This document shows, one piece after another, positions 1 through 5,604 of a DNA stretch of 7,803 nt. The stretch is from the NCBI GenBank assembly GCA_002506425.1, contig DAXO01000032.1, positions 33,009 through 40,811 on the forward strand. The letters are read 5' to 3'. Within the stretch, counting starts at the first letter, position 1. Each line of letters opens with the position of its first letter. Source of the stretch: Methanomassiliicoccaceae archaeon UBA480 (GTDB lineage Archaea > Thermoplasmatota > Thermoplasmata > Methanomassiliicoccales > Methanomethylophilaceae). The notes beneath the pieces were generated by a model. The model searched no databases. It saw only the letters and a list, made by a program, of their open reading frames with translations, and was not told where the DNA came from. A program made the translations under genes and the position numbers.

Positions 1-437
1 CATGCCCATAGCGCCCATAATCGTCGAATGTCGAATGCCGATTACGCATATCTCGAAGTCTTCCAAGCTTCCAAAGAGGGAATGGAGGGAGGAAAGCAGG
101 ATAGGGCTCCGATTCCGAGAATCGGACTGCGTCTTTCGAAGGATATGCATCGGCATTCGAATTATCCGGACCTCCGCTCCTGCTAAATATCCCGGAAGGG
201 ATGGCCCCGCGCCGTGACGGCGGAGGGGCGCGATCCTATGAACGCCATGTGCACGTGACGGCGCACAGAGCCTCATACCATTAATTTGGGAACTTGCGGG
301 AGCGGACGGCGTGTCGCCGCAGCAATGACCGGGAGACAACGTGGGGCCCGACACATACCCCCTGCGCAAGTCAGCGCTTCGAGGCCGGCGTCACCGCCGG
401 ACGATGAAAAGGCGTGTTAGCGCACGGGGGACACTTC
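1..437. other. Left-edge stretch with no supported gene, several GC-rich hairpins
   Basis: I recognise no protein or RNA family here. Several frames stay open through the first 180 bases, including one on the + strand that enters from outside and stops at 184-186. A leftward ATG at 156 lies 13 bases after a GGAGGT-like site (complement of 170-175). None reads like a known protein, so I call none of them. The stretch is rich in short inverted repeats: 109-125 (7 bp stem, CGA loop), 188-203 (stem closed by a GGAA tetraloop), 205-228 (CCCC/GGGG around CGCC/GGCG), 248-265, 308-318 and 385-400 (CCGGCG, TCAC loop, CGCCGG). The 10-mer CGTGACGGCG occurs twice, at 213-222 and 254-263. An AT-rich patch at 281-288 (TTAATTT) could be a TATA box. 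It may be an untranslated region, a structured RNA, or degraded sequence. Confidence 0.5.
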
Positions 438-1112
438 TCATATGTGGAGATTCAGCCTCCTCAGCTCATACTCCATCTCCTTGCGGTCCGGATACTTTGA
501 CAGAATCGCGTCGTATGCCGCACCTCTGCGCTTGATCACAGGATCGTATCCCATGCCTACGCGGGCAAGCTGCGAGAAGACGCAGTAGTCGAAGAGGTCC
601 TCGCCCACTTCATCGTCATCTATCGCCGTCGAGATGGCCACGACCTTCATCAATATGCTCGAACGGCCGACGGCCCTGCTTGTTCCGGATTTGATCCACC
701 CTATGACCGCATCAGGATCGCGGACCAGCAGGCCCCTGTCCTCCAGTCTCCTGCGGCTCTCCTCCAGGTTCCTGACCCTGCCGCTAGGATCCGTCATAAA
801 GCCGGTGAACCTGCGGATATACGTCTGCTGCTTGCTCCTGACGAATCCTTCGGAGGTCAGCCAATTGCATACGATGTCAGGGTACGGCATATCCTCTCCC
901 AGTATCTTGGAGAATATCGTGTTAGCTAGCGCCGACATGACCTCCGGCGGCGAGTCGATCAGGTAGTCAGAAACCTCGAACGTCGCCCACCTGTAGTTCC
1001 TGGTCCATCTGACCTTGAACTCCTGGAAAGCGGCGAATTCCGCTCTTACATCATCGAATCCGTGCCTCGCTCCGGCCGCGGCGAACAGCCGGGTTAGCTC
1101 GTTGTTATCCAA
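438..1112 (-). CDS. SprT/YgjP-like metallopeptidase relative lacking HExxH (putative)
   Basis: A 224-residue soluble protein from the chosen TTG start. Its layout resembles SprT/YgjP-type zinc peptidase-like proteins: an N-terminal helical part, a segment FEVSDYLIDSPPEV (about 45-58) like the strand-plus-'P-E-V' stretch before the active site, then VVAISTAIDDDEV (about 157-169). The C-terminal part, VFSQLARVGMGY (178-189), sits where the family has HExxH, and is followed by a 'YPDRKEMEYELRRL' tail (207-220) like the Pro-Asp and helix that end such domains. The zinc site is gone: SQLAR (180-184) replaces HExxH. If the likeness holds, it is a pseudo-peptidase that may bind a partner or nucleic acid. 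I chose TTG at 1112 because AGGAGA lies 8 bases before it and a TATA-like cttaaat (about 1163-1169) would put transcription start near 1140. In-frame GTG 1190 or ATG 1184 would add a dissimilar 24-26 residues. Family assignment is inference by eye. Confidence 0.6.
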   Translation of the reverse strand: MDNNELTRLFAAAGARHGFDDVRAEFAAFQEFKVRWTRNYRWATFEVSDYLIDSPPEVMSALANTIFSKILGEDMPYPDIVCNWLTSEGFVRSKQQTYIRRFTGFMTDPSGRVRNLEESRRRLEDRGLLVRDPDAVIGWIKSGTSRAVGRSSILMKVVAISTAIDDDEVGEDLFDYCVFSQLARVGMGYDPVIKRRGAAYDAILSKYPDRKEMEYELRRLNLHI

Positions 1113-1160
1113 TTTGATTCTCTCCTGCGGACATGCCGCAGATGGAATCCATTCGCGATG

Positions 1161-1171
1161 ACGATTTAAGA
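1161..1171 (-). promoter_or_regulatory. TATA box for the leftward gene at 1112
   Basis: Read on the minus strand the sequence is CTCTTAAATCG. It lies about 50 bases before the preferred TTG start, leaving room for a short leader that contains the AGGAGA site. It falls inside the coding region if the longer GTG/ATG start is used, which is another reason to prefer TTG at 1112. Confidence 0.4.
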
Positions 1172-1217
1172 GCGAGCAGTGCATGTACACTAACTCCGCG
1201 ATGCTGACACCCCGCCA

Positions 1218-1228
1218 GTGTTTTAACG
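1218..1228 (+). promoter_or_regulatory. TATA box for the AhpD-like gene, leaderless transcript likely
   Basis: GTGTTTTAACG is centred about 24 bases before the ATG at 1248. That is the normal archaeal distance from TATA box to transcription start, so the message would begin at or next to the start codon. There is no Shine-Dalgarno-like sequence between it and the ATG, which fits a leaderless mRNA. Confidence 0.5.
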
Positions 1229-1247
1229 CCGATGCCGATGCATCCGC

Positions 1248-1628
1248 ATGGAAGAGAATCCGGAACTCAGGGCTGTAACCGAGAAGATGCTAGAGAGCAT
1301 CAGGAAGGAGTACGGCTTCGTCCCAGTGGTAAACCAGGTGATGAGCGAGAGGCCCGATGTTTTCGTTCCCATGGCCAACGTGGGGAAGGCCGTGCTGGAG
1401 AAGGGCGTCCTGGAGAAGAAGCAGAAGTACCTCTGCGCCCTGTCGGCGGCCACAGCCCTTGCCGGGGAGTATTGCATCGACGTGCAGATGAGGCAGGCGA
1501 TGGCCGCTGGAGCCACCAGAGACGAGATCTTCGAAGCGATCATGGTCGGCTCATACATGGCCATGACCCGTTCAGAATCGTATGCATTCAGGAAGTTCGC
1601 CAAGAACTACGGCATCGATCTAGAATGA
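1248..1628 (+). CDS. Carboxymuconolactone decarboxylase / AhpD-like protein, CxxC lost
   Basis: A 126-residue all-helical protein of the carboxymuconolactone decarboxylase (AhpD-like) family, a usual length for the single-domain members. The core is YLCALSAATALAGEYCIDVQ (61-80) followed by AMAAGATRDEIFEAI (84-98), which matches the family pattern of a helix ending in C-E-Y-C-xxx-H and then 'A-GAT-EEI-EA'. In redox-active members the CxxC pair and the His form a peroxidase or thiol relay. Here the first Cys is Gly73, only Cys76 remains, and the His position is Gln80. Cys63, one turn up the same helix region, is an extra cysteine. It is therefore unlikely to work as a standard AhpD disulfide reductase; a substrate-binding or one-cysteine role is possible. 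The start is the only in-frame ATG after the TATA box. It stands alone between a divergent gene and the HesB-like gene, which has its own promoter. Confidence 0.85.
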   Translation: MEENPELRAVTEKMLESIRKEYGFVPVVNQVMSERPDVFVPMANVGKAVLEKGVLEKKQKYLCALSAATALAGEYCIDVQMRQAMAAGATRDEIFEAIMVGSYMAMTRSESYAFRKFAKNYGIDLE

Positions 1629-1648
1629 TTGTAACGCCGTTAATAATC

Positions 1649-1658
1649 ATTTATATAC
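1649..1658 (+). promoter_or_regulatory. TATA box of the HesB-like gene
   Basis: ATTTATATAC is a near-ideal archaeal TATA box, in an AT-rich gap just after the stop of the AhpD-like gene. Its centre is about 22 bases before the ATG at 1675 and 34 before the ATG at 1687, so transcription would start at or just after the first ATG. Confidence 0.65.
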
Positions 1659-1674
1659 TATCGAAAGAATCAGG

Positions 1675-2013
1675 ATGCCGATTGAAATGGTCACGATAAC
1701 ACCTGAAGCAGAGAAGTTCATCAACGACCTTCTCGAGAAGAACCAGAAGGTAGGGTACGGTATCAAGATCTACCTGTCAGGATTCGCATGCTCCGGACCC
1801 CAGTTCGGAATGTCCTTCAAGGAGAAGCCCGACGAGAACGAGATCGTCGACAAGACCGCCCACGGATTCGAGATGTTCTACGATGCAGACACCGAGAAGG
1901 AGCTCAAGGACTGTGTCATCGAGTTCATCGACGACCCGAACTTCGGAACCGGGCTCACCATCAGGAACCCCAACTTCAACGGCTGCGCCTCCTGCGGCGG
2001 CGGATGCCACTAA
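1675..2013 (+). CDS. HesB/IscA-type (A-type) iron-sulfur cluster carrier
   Basis: A 112-residue Fe-S biosynthesis-domain protein of normal family length. These small cytosolic proteins accept or carry a [2Fe-2S] or [4Fe-4S] cluster and pass it to target enzymes. It opens with VTITPEAEKFINDLLEK (6-22), the usual first strand and helix, then IKIYLSGFACSGPQFGMSF (30-48) with the first cluster cysteine Cys39. It ends in NGCASCGGGCH (102-112), giving Cys104, Cys107 and Cys111, where bacterial IscA has a C-x-C pair. The wider spacing and third tail cysteine are seen directly; an effect on cluster type is inference. The first ATG follows the TATA box too closely to leave a leader. ATG 1687 (Met5), which has AGGA at 1672-1675 before it, is a good alternative and would begin MVTITPEA, like most family members. 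It appears to be a single-gene unit ending at the terminator at 2024. Confidence 0.9.
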   Translation: MPIEMVTITPEAEKFINDLLEKNQKVGYGIKIYLSGFACSGPQFGMSFKEKPDENEIVDKTAHGFEMFYDADTEKELKDCVIEFIDDPNFGTGLTIRNPNFNGCASCGGGCH

Positions 2014-2023
2014 ACCTTTGAAA

Positions 2024-2051
2024 GGGGGAGAAATCCCCCACTGTTTTCTCT
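2024..2051 (+). terminator. Hairpin plus T-run terminator after the HesB-like gene
   Basis: A perfect 6 bp stem GGGGGA/TCCCCC (2024-2029 and 2034-2039) is closed by a GAAA tetraloop and followed by a pyrimidine run with TTTT (CTGTTTTCTCT, 2041-2051). It starts ten bases after the stop codon and lies between two convergent genes, so it may stop transcription from both sides. Archaea need only the T-run; the stem is an extra seen here. Confidence 0.65.
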
Positions 2052-2066
2052 GACGGACTATCGTCC

Positions 2067-2552
2067 TCATCGATTCTTTGCTGCGAAGTGTCCGTAAAGC
2101 TTCACGGTCGCCACGGAAATCAGAACCAGAACTATCGCCCCCAGCATAACCGGAGCGACTATGTAGGTCGCCGATGCGCCGGAAGTCACTCCGAACAGCG
2201 CCGTCGCACCTCCGGGAGGATGCACCGTATCCGTGAGCACCATCGCTACGAGCGATGCCGAAACAGCCAGCGCAGTCGAGAACCATGTGCATCCCATCAA
2301 CGCAAACAGCGCGACAGCGATAGCGGCGGATATCACATGTCCGCAGATGACATTCCTCGGCCGAGAGGGCTTGCTCCCAGGCATCGCAAACAGGATCACA
2401 CAGGATGCGCCGAACGATGCTACCAGCATGGGCATGCCCATATCGAAAGAGAGGAACGAGAGGACGGATATGGCGACGAATCCTCCTGTTCCGAAAAACA
2501 GGGTCTTCCTGATATCCACATCCTCGGCGAGCACCGCCTTTCTCCAGTCCAT
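2067..2552 (-). CDS. HPP-family integral membrane protein
   Basis: A 161-residue membrane protein of the HPP family, close to the usual length. Hydrophobic segments at about 18-36, 40-57, 70-88, 90-107 and 130-151 predict four to five membrane helices. The signature TDTVHPPGGATAL (107-119) gives the family its name, and the loop PSRPRNVICGHVISA (62-76) is the other conserved stretch. Known family members in cyanobacteria and plant chloroplasts have been linked to nitrite transport; the substrate in archaea is unknown, and nothing nearby points to nitrogen. It starts at ATG 2552, after a weak GAGGGT site, and shares a divergent promoter region with the transsulfuration operon. It faces the HesB-like gene across a short gap that holds a hairpin terminator. 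The link to the sulfur genes may be only positional. Confidence 0.9.
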   Translation of the reverse strand: MDWRKAVLAEDVDIRKTLFFGTGGFVAISVLSFLSFDMGMPMLVASFGASCVILFAMPGSKPSRPRNVICGHVISAAIAVALFALMGCTWFSTALAVSASLVAMVLTDTVHPPGGATALFGVTSGASATYIVAPVMLGAIVLVLISVATVKLYGHFAAKNR

Positions 2553-2601
2553 GGACCCTCGAACTGCACACCAGTAGGTATCGTTTGCCGTTCTCGTTTC
2601 T

Positions 2602-2630
2602 AAAAATACTTATATCATATAGGAATAGTC
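2602..2630. promoter_or_regulatory. Divergent promoter with CATATAGGAATAGTC element
   Basis: An AT-rich core (taaaaatacttatatcatat, 2601-2620) lies between the HPP gene and the transsulfuration operon. On the + strand TTATATCATATA would place transcription start near 2637-2645, about 35-40 bases before the mccB-like ATG. On the minus strand TATATGATATAAG would serve the HPP gene. CATATAGGAATAGTC at 2616-2630 recurs with one base changed at 5534-5548, before the other sulfur operon. It overlaps or directly follows the TATA box, where an archaeal regulator could act. Confidence 0.55.
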
Positions 2631-2677
2631 GGAAATCAAGATACGGCGAGTCCATACCCGCCGACTGAGGAATCGAT

Positions 2678-3835
2678 ATGACAGGATTCAAGGACATGGC
2701 GACATCGGTGATTCACAGCGGCATTCCGATAGACGAGAGGACGGGCGCCGTCAACGTGCCTATCTACCAGACGTCCACGTTCAAACAGGACGGATTGGGC
2801 AGGATGAGAGGGTATGAGTACAGCAGGACGGGGAATCCGACAAGAGAGGCCCTCGAGAAGCTGATAGCGGACCTCGAAGGAGGAACCGCCGGCTTCGCTT
2901 TCGGATCCGGCATGGCCGCACTGACGGCCGTGATCTCGCTCTTCGGCAGCGGTGACAGGATCCTGATCTCCGAGAACGTCTATGGAGGAACCTTCAGGGT
3001 GCTGGACAAGGTCTTCAGCCGTTTCGGAATCTCCTATTCCATCGTGGACACTACATCCGCGGAGATCCTCGACGACAGCTTCGGAGACGATGTGAAGGCC
3101 GTCCTGATCGAGAGTCCGGCCAATCCCCTGATGACCGTCACCGACATCCGCATGGTCTCGGAGATAGCGAGGAGGCATGGAGCCCTCACGATCGTCGACA
3201 ACACGTTCATGACCCCCTATCTGCAGAGGCCCCTGGACCTCGGTGCCGACATCGTGGTGCACAGCGCCACCAAGTATCTGGGCGGACACAGCGATGTGGT
3301 CGCCGGCCTGGCAGTGGTCAAGGACGATGATCTGGCGCAGAAGATAGGATTCATCCAGAACTCGACAGGAGGAGTGCTCGGACCGTTCGACTCGTTCCTC
3401 CTTATCAGAGGAATCAAGACCCTGGCCGTCCGCATGGACCGCCATGTCGAGAACGCCGAAGCCATAGCCGAATGGCTCTCGTCCAACGATGCCGTCGCCA
3501 CCGTCCACTACCCCGGCCTCGTCACCGATCCGGGCTACGAGGTAAACTCCAAGCAGGCCAGGAACGGAGGCGCCATGATCTCGTTCGAACTGAAGGACGG
3601 GTACGACGTTCCGAAGTTCTTCGAATCGCTGAAGCTCATCGCTCTCGCAGAGAGCCTGGGGGGCGTGGAATCCCTCGCCTGCCACCCCGCGACCATGACG
3701 CATGCGTCCATCCCCAAGGACATCCGCGAGAAGGTCGGAATCACCGACGGTCTGATCCGCCTGTCCCCCGGGATCGAAGGCAGGGAGGACATCATCGCCG
3801 ACCTGGAGCAGGCCATCGAGGAGGCGAGGATATGA
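2678..3835 (+). CDS. mccB: Cystathionine gamma-lyase (MccB-like, PLP-dependent)
   Basis: A full-length (385 residues) Cys/Met-metabolism PLP enzyme. The likely reaction is cleavage of cystathionine to cysteine, 2-oxobutyrate and ammonia, the second step of reverse transsulfuration. Visible family marks are YEYSRTGNPT (46-55, PLP phosphate contacts from the partner subunit), GSGMAA (76-81), NVYGGTFR (100-107, stacking Tyr102), VDNTF (173-177, Asp174 to the PLP nitrogen), HSATKYLGGHSDVVAG (195-210, Schiff-base Lys199), SLGGVESLACHPATMTH (326-342) and RLSPGIE (361-367, Arg361 for the substrate carboxylate). Enzymes of this family also include cystathionine gamma-synthase and methionine gamma-lyase. 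The lyase call rests mainly on the partner gene, which overlaps the stop by ATGA and looks like MccA. The ATG start has GAGG seven bases upstream. Being first in the operon, it is controlled from the divergent promoter at 2602-2630. Confidence 0.85.
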   Translation: MTGFKDMATSVIHSGIPIDERTGAVNVPIYQTSTFKQDGLGRMRGYEYSRTGNPTREALEKLIADLEGGTAGFAFGSGMAALTAVISLFGSGDRILISENVYGGTFRVLDKVFSRFGISYSIVDTTSAEILDDSFGDDVKAVLIESPANPLMTVTDIRMVSEIARRHGALTIVDNTFMTPYLQRPLDLGADIVVHSATKYLGGHSDVVAGLAVVKDDDLAQKIGFIQNSTGGVLGPFDSFLLIRGIKTLAVRMDRHVENAEAIAEWLSSNDAVATVHYPGLVTDPGYEVNSKQARNGGAMISFELKDGYDVPKFFESLKLIALAESLGGVESLACHPATMTHASIPKDIREKVGITDGLIRLSPGIEGREDIIADLEQAIEEARI

Positions 3836-4743
3836 CCCTCTACCAGTCGATGCACGAGCTCGTCGGGAACACCCCCCTCGTCCATCTGACCAACATGGGC
3901 CTTCCCGACGGAGTGAACGTCTACGCCAAGCTGGAGCTCTACAACCCCACCGGAAGCGTCAAGGACCGCACCGGGGAGTACATGGTCCGCGATGCCGAAG
4001 AGAAAGGCCTGCTCAAGAAGGGAGGCACCATCGTGGAAGCCACCGCGGGCAACATGGGACTCGGACTGGCCATGGCTGCGATGGGTCACGGGTACCGCAT
4101 CATATTCGTCGTCCCCACCAAGTTCTCCGAAGAGAAGCTCACGCTCATGCGCGCGCTGGGAGCGGAGATCGTCAGCACACCGCACGAGGACGGGATGCTC
4201 GGTGCCGTGGCGAAGGCCGAGGAGATCATCAAAGAGATCCCGGGTGCCATCTCGCTGAAGCAGTTCGACAACATGAGCAATCCGCGCGCCCATTTCGAAA
4301 CCACCGGGCCCGAGATATACAGGGATCTGGACGGGAAGGTGGACTACGCGGTCATGGGAGCCGGCAGCGGAGGAACGTTCTCCGGGATAGTCGGATACCT
4401 CAAGAGCAGGAACCCCGCCGTCAAGGGAGTCCTCGCCGATCCCGTCGGATCCACCATGGGCGGAGGAGAGAAGGGCGAGTACGCGATAGAGGGGATAGGC
4501 AACGACTTCATCGCCAAGACCATGGACATGAGCCTCGTCGACAAGGTCATCAAGGTCACCGACAAGGAAGCATTCGACGAGTGCCGCAGGCTCGCCGCCA
4601 AAGAAGGCATATTCGCCGGAGAATCCTCGGGGGCGGCCATGGCCGCCGTGAGGATCCTCGCCGAGGAAGTCGGGAAGGGGAACATCGTCACGGTCTTCCC
4701 CGACAGAGGCGACCGCTACTTCAGCAAGCACCTCTACGCCTGA
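3832..4743 (+). CDS. mccA: Cystathionine beta-synthase / cysteine synthase family (MccA-like)
   Basis: A 303-residue fold-type II PLP enzyme with no extra CBS or heme domain, as in bacterial CysK and MccA. Motifs: VGNTPLVHL (11-19), NPTGSVKDRTG (38-48, PLP Lys44), EATAGNMGLGLAMA (69-82, the substrate-binding loop), GAGSGGTFSG (176-185, phosphate loop), LADPVGS (201-207), EGIGNDF (220-226) and GESSGAA (263-269, Ser265 near the PLP nitrogen). 'EATAGN' and 'EGIG-DF...LVD' are closer in style to Bacillus MccA, which condenses O-acetylserine with homocysteine into cystathionine, than to CysK ('PTSGNTG'). Met75 in place of the usual Thr in the loop is odd. The ATG overlaps the mccB-like TGA by ATGA, so the two are translationally coupled. 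Donor (O-acetylserine, O-phosphoserine or serine) cannot be read from the sequence, and no serine acetyltransferase is in the window. A plain cysteine synthase is the alternative. Confidence 0.85.
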   Translation: MTLYQSMHELVGNTPLVHLTNMGLPDGVNVYAKLELYNPTGSVKDRTGEYMVRDAEEKGLLKKGGTIVEATAGNMGLGLAMAAMGHGYRIIFVVPTKFSEEKLTLMRALGAEIVSTPHEDGMLGAVAKAEEIIKEIPGAISLKQFDNMSNPRAHFETTGPEIYRDLDGKVDYAVMGAGSGGTFSGIVGYLKSRNPAVKGVLADPVGSTMGGGEKGEYAIEGIGNDFIAKTMDMSLVDKVIKVTDKEAFDECRRLAAKEGIFAGESSGAAMAAVRILAEEVGKGNIVTVFPDRGDRYFSKHLYA

Positions 4744-5457
4744 TCGGCGGGAGCCGCAAACGGGGCAGTCCGGATCCCTCTCGAAGTTTATCCTCTGGAA
4801 CCTCCAGGTCTCCAGATCCATCGAGAGGAAGGATCCGGCGGTCCCCATCCTTCCGGTAATCAATTTGAGAACCTCCGCCGCCTCCATGGAGCCGACCGTG
4901 GAAACCACGGCGCCGATGGACGCAGGGGTCCTCTTCTGCTCGGGGATGTCCCCCATCATGCACCTCAGACACGGTGTGCGACCTGGGATGCAAACCGCCA
5001 GCTCCCCGGAGAAGCCGTCGATTCCGCCATGGACCAGAGGCTTCCCGGATTCCACCGCATAGCGGTTGAGATCCATCCTGCCGCCGATGGAGTCCAGACA
5101 GTCCACGAGTACATCGCATCCGGCGAACATATCCTCGGTGTCCTTCGAGAAACGGCCCACATGAGCCTGCACATCTATCTCCGGATCTATGCTGTGGATC
5201 CATTCCGAAAGCACAAGCGCCTTCGGTCTCGGGTCGCCTCCGCGCACCTCGGCGCAATAGACGTACTGACGATTGAGATTGGAGATCTCCGGACGATCCG
5301 GATCCATTATGACGAAGTGATGGACTCCTGCAACCGCGAGAGCCGTGGCCACATTGGTGCCCAGCCCTCCGCACCCTACAAGACCGATGCATGATCCGCA
5401 TATCCTCGCCTGCCCCTCGTCTCCGAAAACCCTGAACTGACGCTCGTATCTCCCCAT
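4744..5457 (-). CDS. ThiF/MoeB/HesA-type E1-like adenylyltransferase; true 3' end unclear
   Basis: The family part covers 238 residues. Such enzymes adenylate the C-terminal Gly-Gly of ubiquitin-like sulfur carriers (ThiS, MoaD or archaeal SAMPs) for molybdopterin, thiamin or tRNA thiolation. Visible: RYERQ (3-7), the nucleotide loop GLVGCGGLGT (25-34), the MDPD and SNLNRQ stretch (51-64), Lys79, DCLDS (119-123, Asp121 for magnesium), and two zinc-binding pairs, PCLRC (162-166) and CPVC (231-234), the last pair normally lying close to the C-terminus. The E1-type cysteine expected before 'GAVVSTVGS' is absent (RTPASIG, 176-182), as in pure adenylyltransferases. The oddity: no stop follows. The frame stays open from 4743 down to a TAG at 3535-3537, through all of the mccA-like gene and part of mccB, which would give 640 residues. 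I annotate only the homologous part; a one-base frameshift near 4744 would give a stop at 4734-4736. Confidence 0.8.
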
Positions 5458-5529
5458 TTTTCTCGCCTCGTCCCCTTAGCAGCATCCTGCAGATAATCCC
5501 CGCTGCAATGCCCATCAGGTAATTCATAC

Positions 5530-5555
5530 TTTTCATATAGGAATATTCATTAATG
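5530..5555. promoter_or_regulatory. Divergent promoter with CATATAGGAATATTC element
   Basis: The 147-base gap between the ThiF-like gene and the THUMP operon holds one AT-rich patch. CATATAGGAATATTC (5534-5548) matches the element at 2616-2630 in 14 of 15 positions and contains the palindrome GAATATTC (5541-5548). It starts 71 bases before the downstream ATG, against 62 at the mccB-like gene. On the minus strand CTATATGAAA can serve as TATA box for the ThiF-like gene, with a leader of about 50 bases. Confidence 0.55.
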
Positions 5556-5604
5556 ATACGGGCCATCAGTGTACCATAGGACGAGGAGTCCCGGAAGGGA
5601 TGAA

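Noticed and set aside
78..98. GGAGGGAGGAAAGC resembles the GAGGAAAGTCC core of RNase P RNA
   Set aside because: The matching ACAGAA-type second core region is absent in 1-437 and the match breaks off after GAGGAAAG.
188..206. CCCGGAAGGGATGG resembles the GGAA-capped helix 8 of SRP RNA
   Set aside because: The asymmetric loop partners (GTCAGG side and AGCAGCC side) and the GGTGAACC element are missing nearby, so a short GGAA hairpin is all that is supported.
1..217. Open frames at the left edge, including a 71-codon + frame and a leftward frame from ATG 156 with GGAGGT 13 bases before it
   Set aside because: At least four frames are open here at once, none reads like a known protein, and the Shine-Dalgarno spacing is long. 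It could still be the end of a gene outside the window.
385..400. CCGGCG-TCAC-CGCCGG hairpin as terminator of the leftward gene ending at 438
   Set aside because: There is no T-run after it in the leftward direction, and archaeal termination depends on T-runs.
1777..2697. Long leftward frame spanning the HPP and HesB-like genes
   Set aside because: It is in a different frame from the HPP protein, shows no motifs, and crosses the divergent promoter; both true genes have clear family signatures.
3472..3831. Upstream extension of the mccA-like frame
   Set aside because: It lies wholly inside the mccB-like gene in another frame and has arginine- and proline-rich shadow composition; the family begins at the ATG at 3832.
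4721..5566. 281-codon leftward frame over the ThiF-like gene
   Set aside because: It is the out-of-frame shadow of the ThiF-like protein, rich in Arg and Gly with no motifs, although a gene caller might pick it because it has a stop near the right place.
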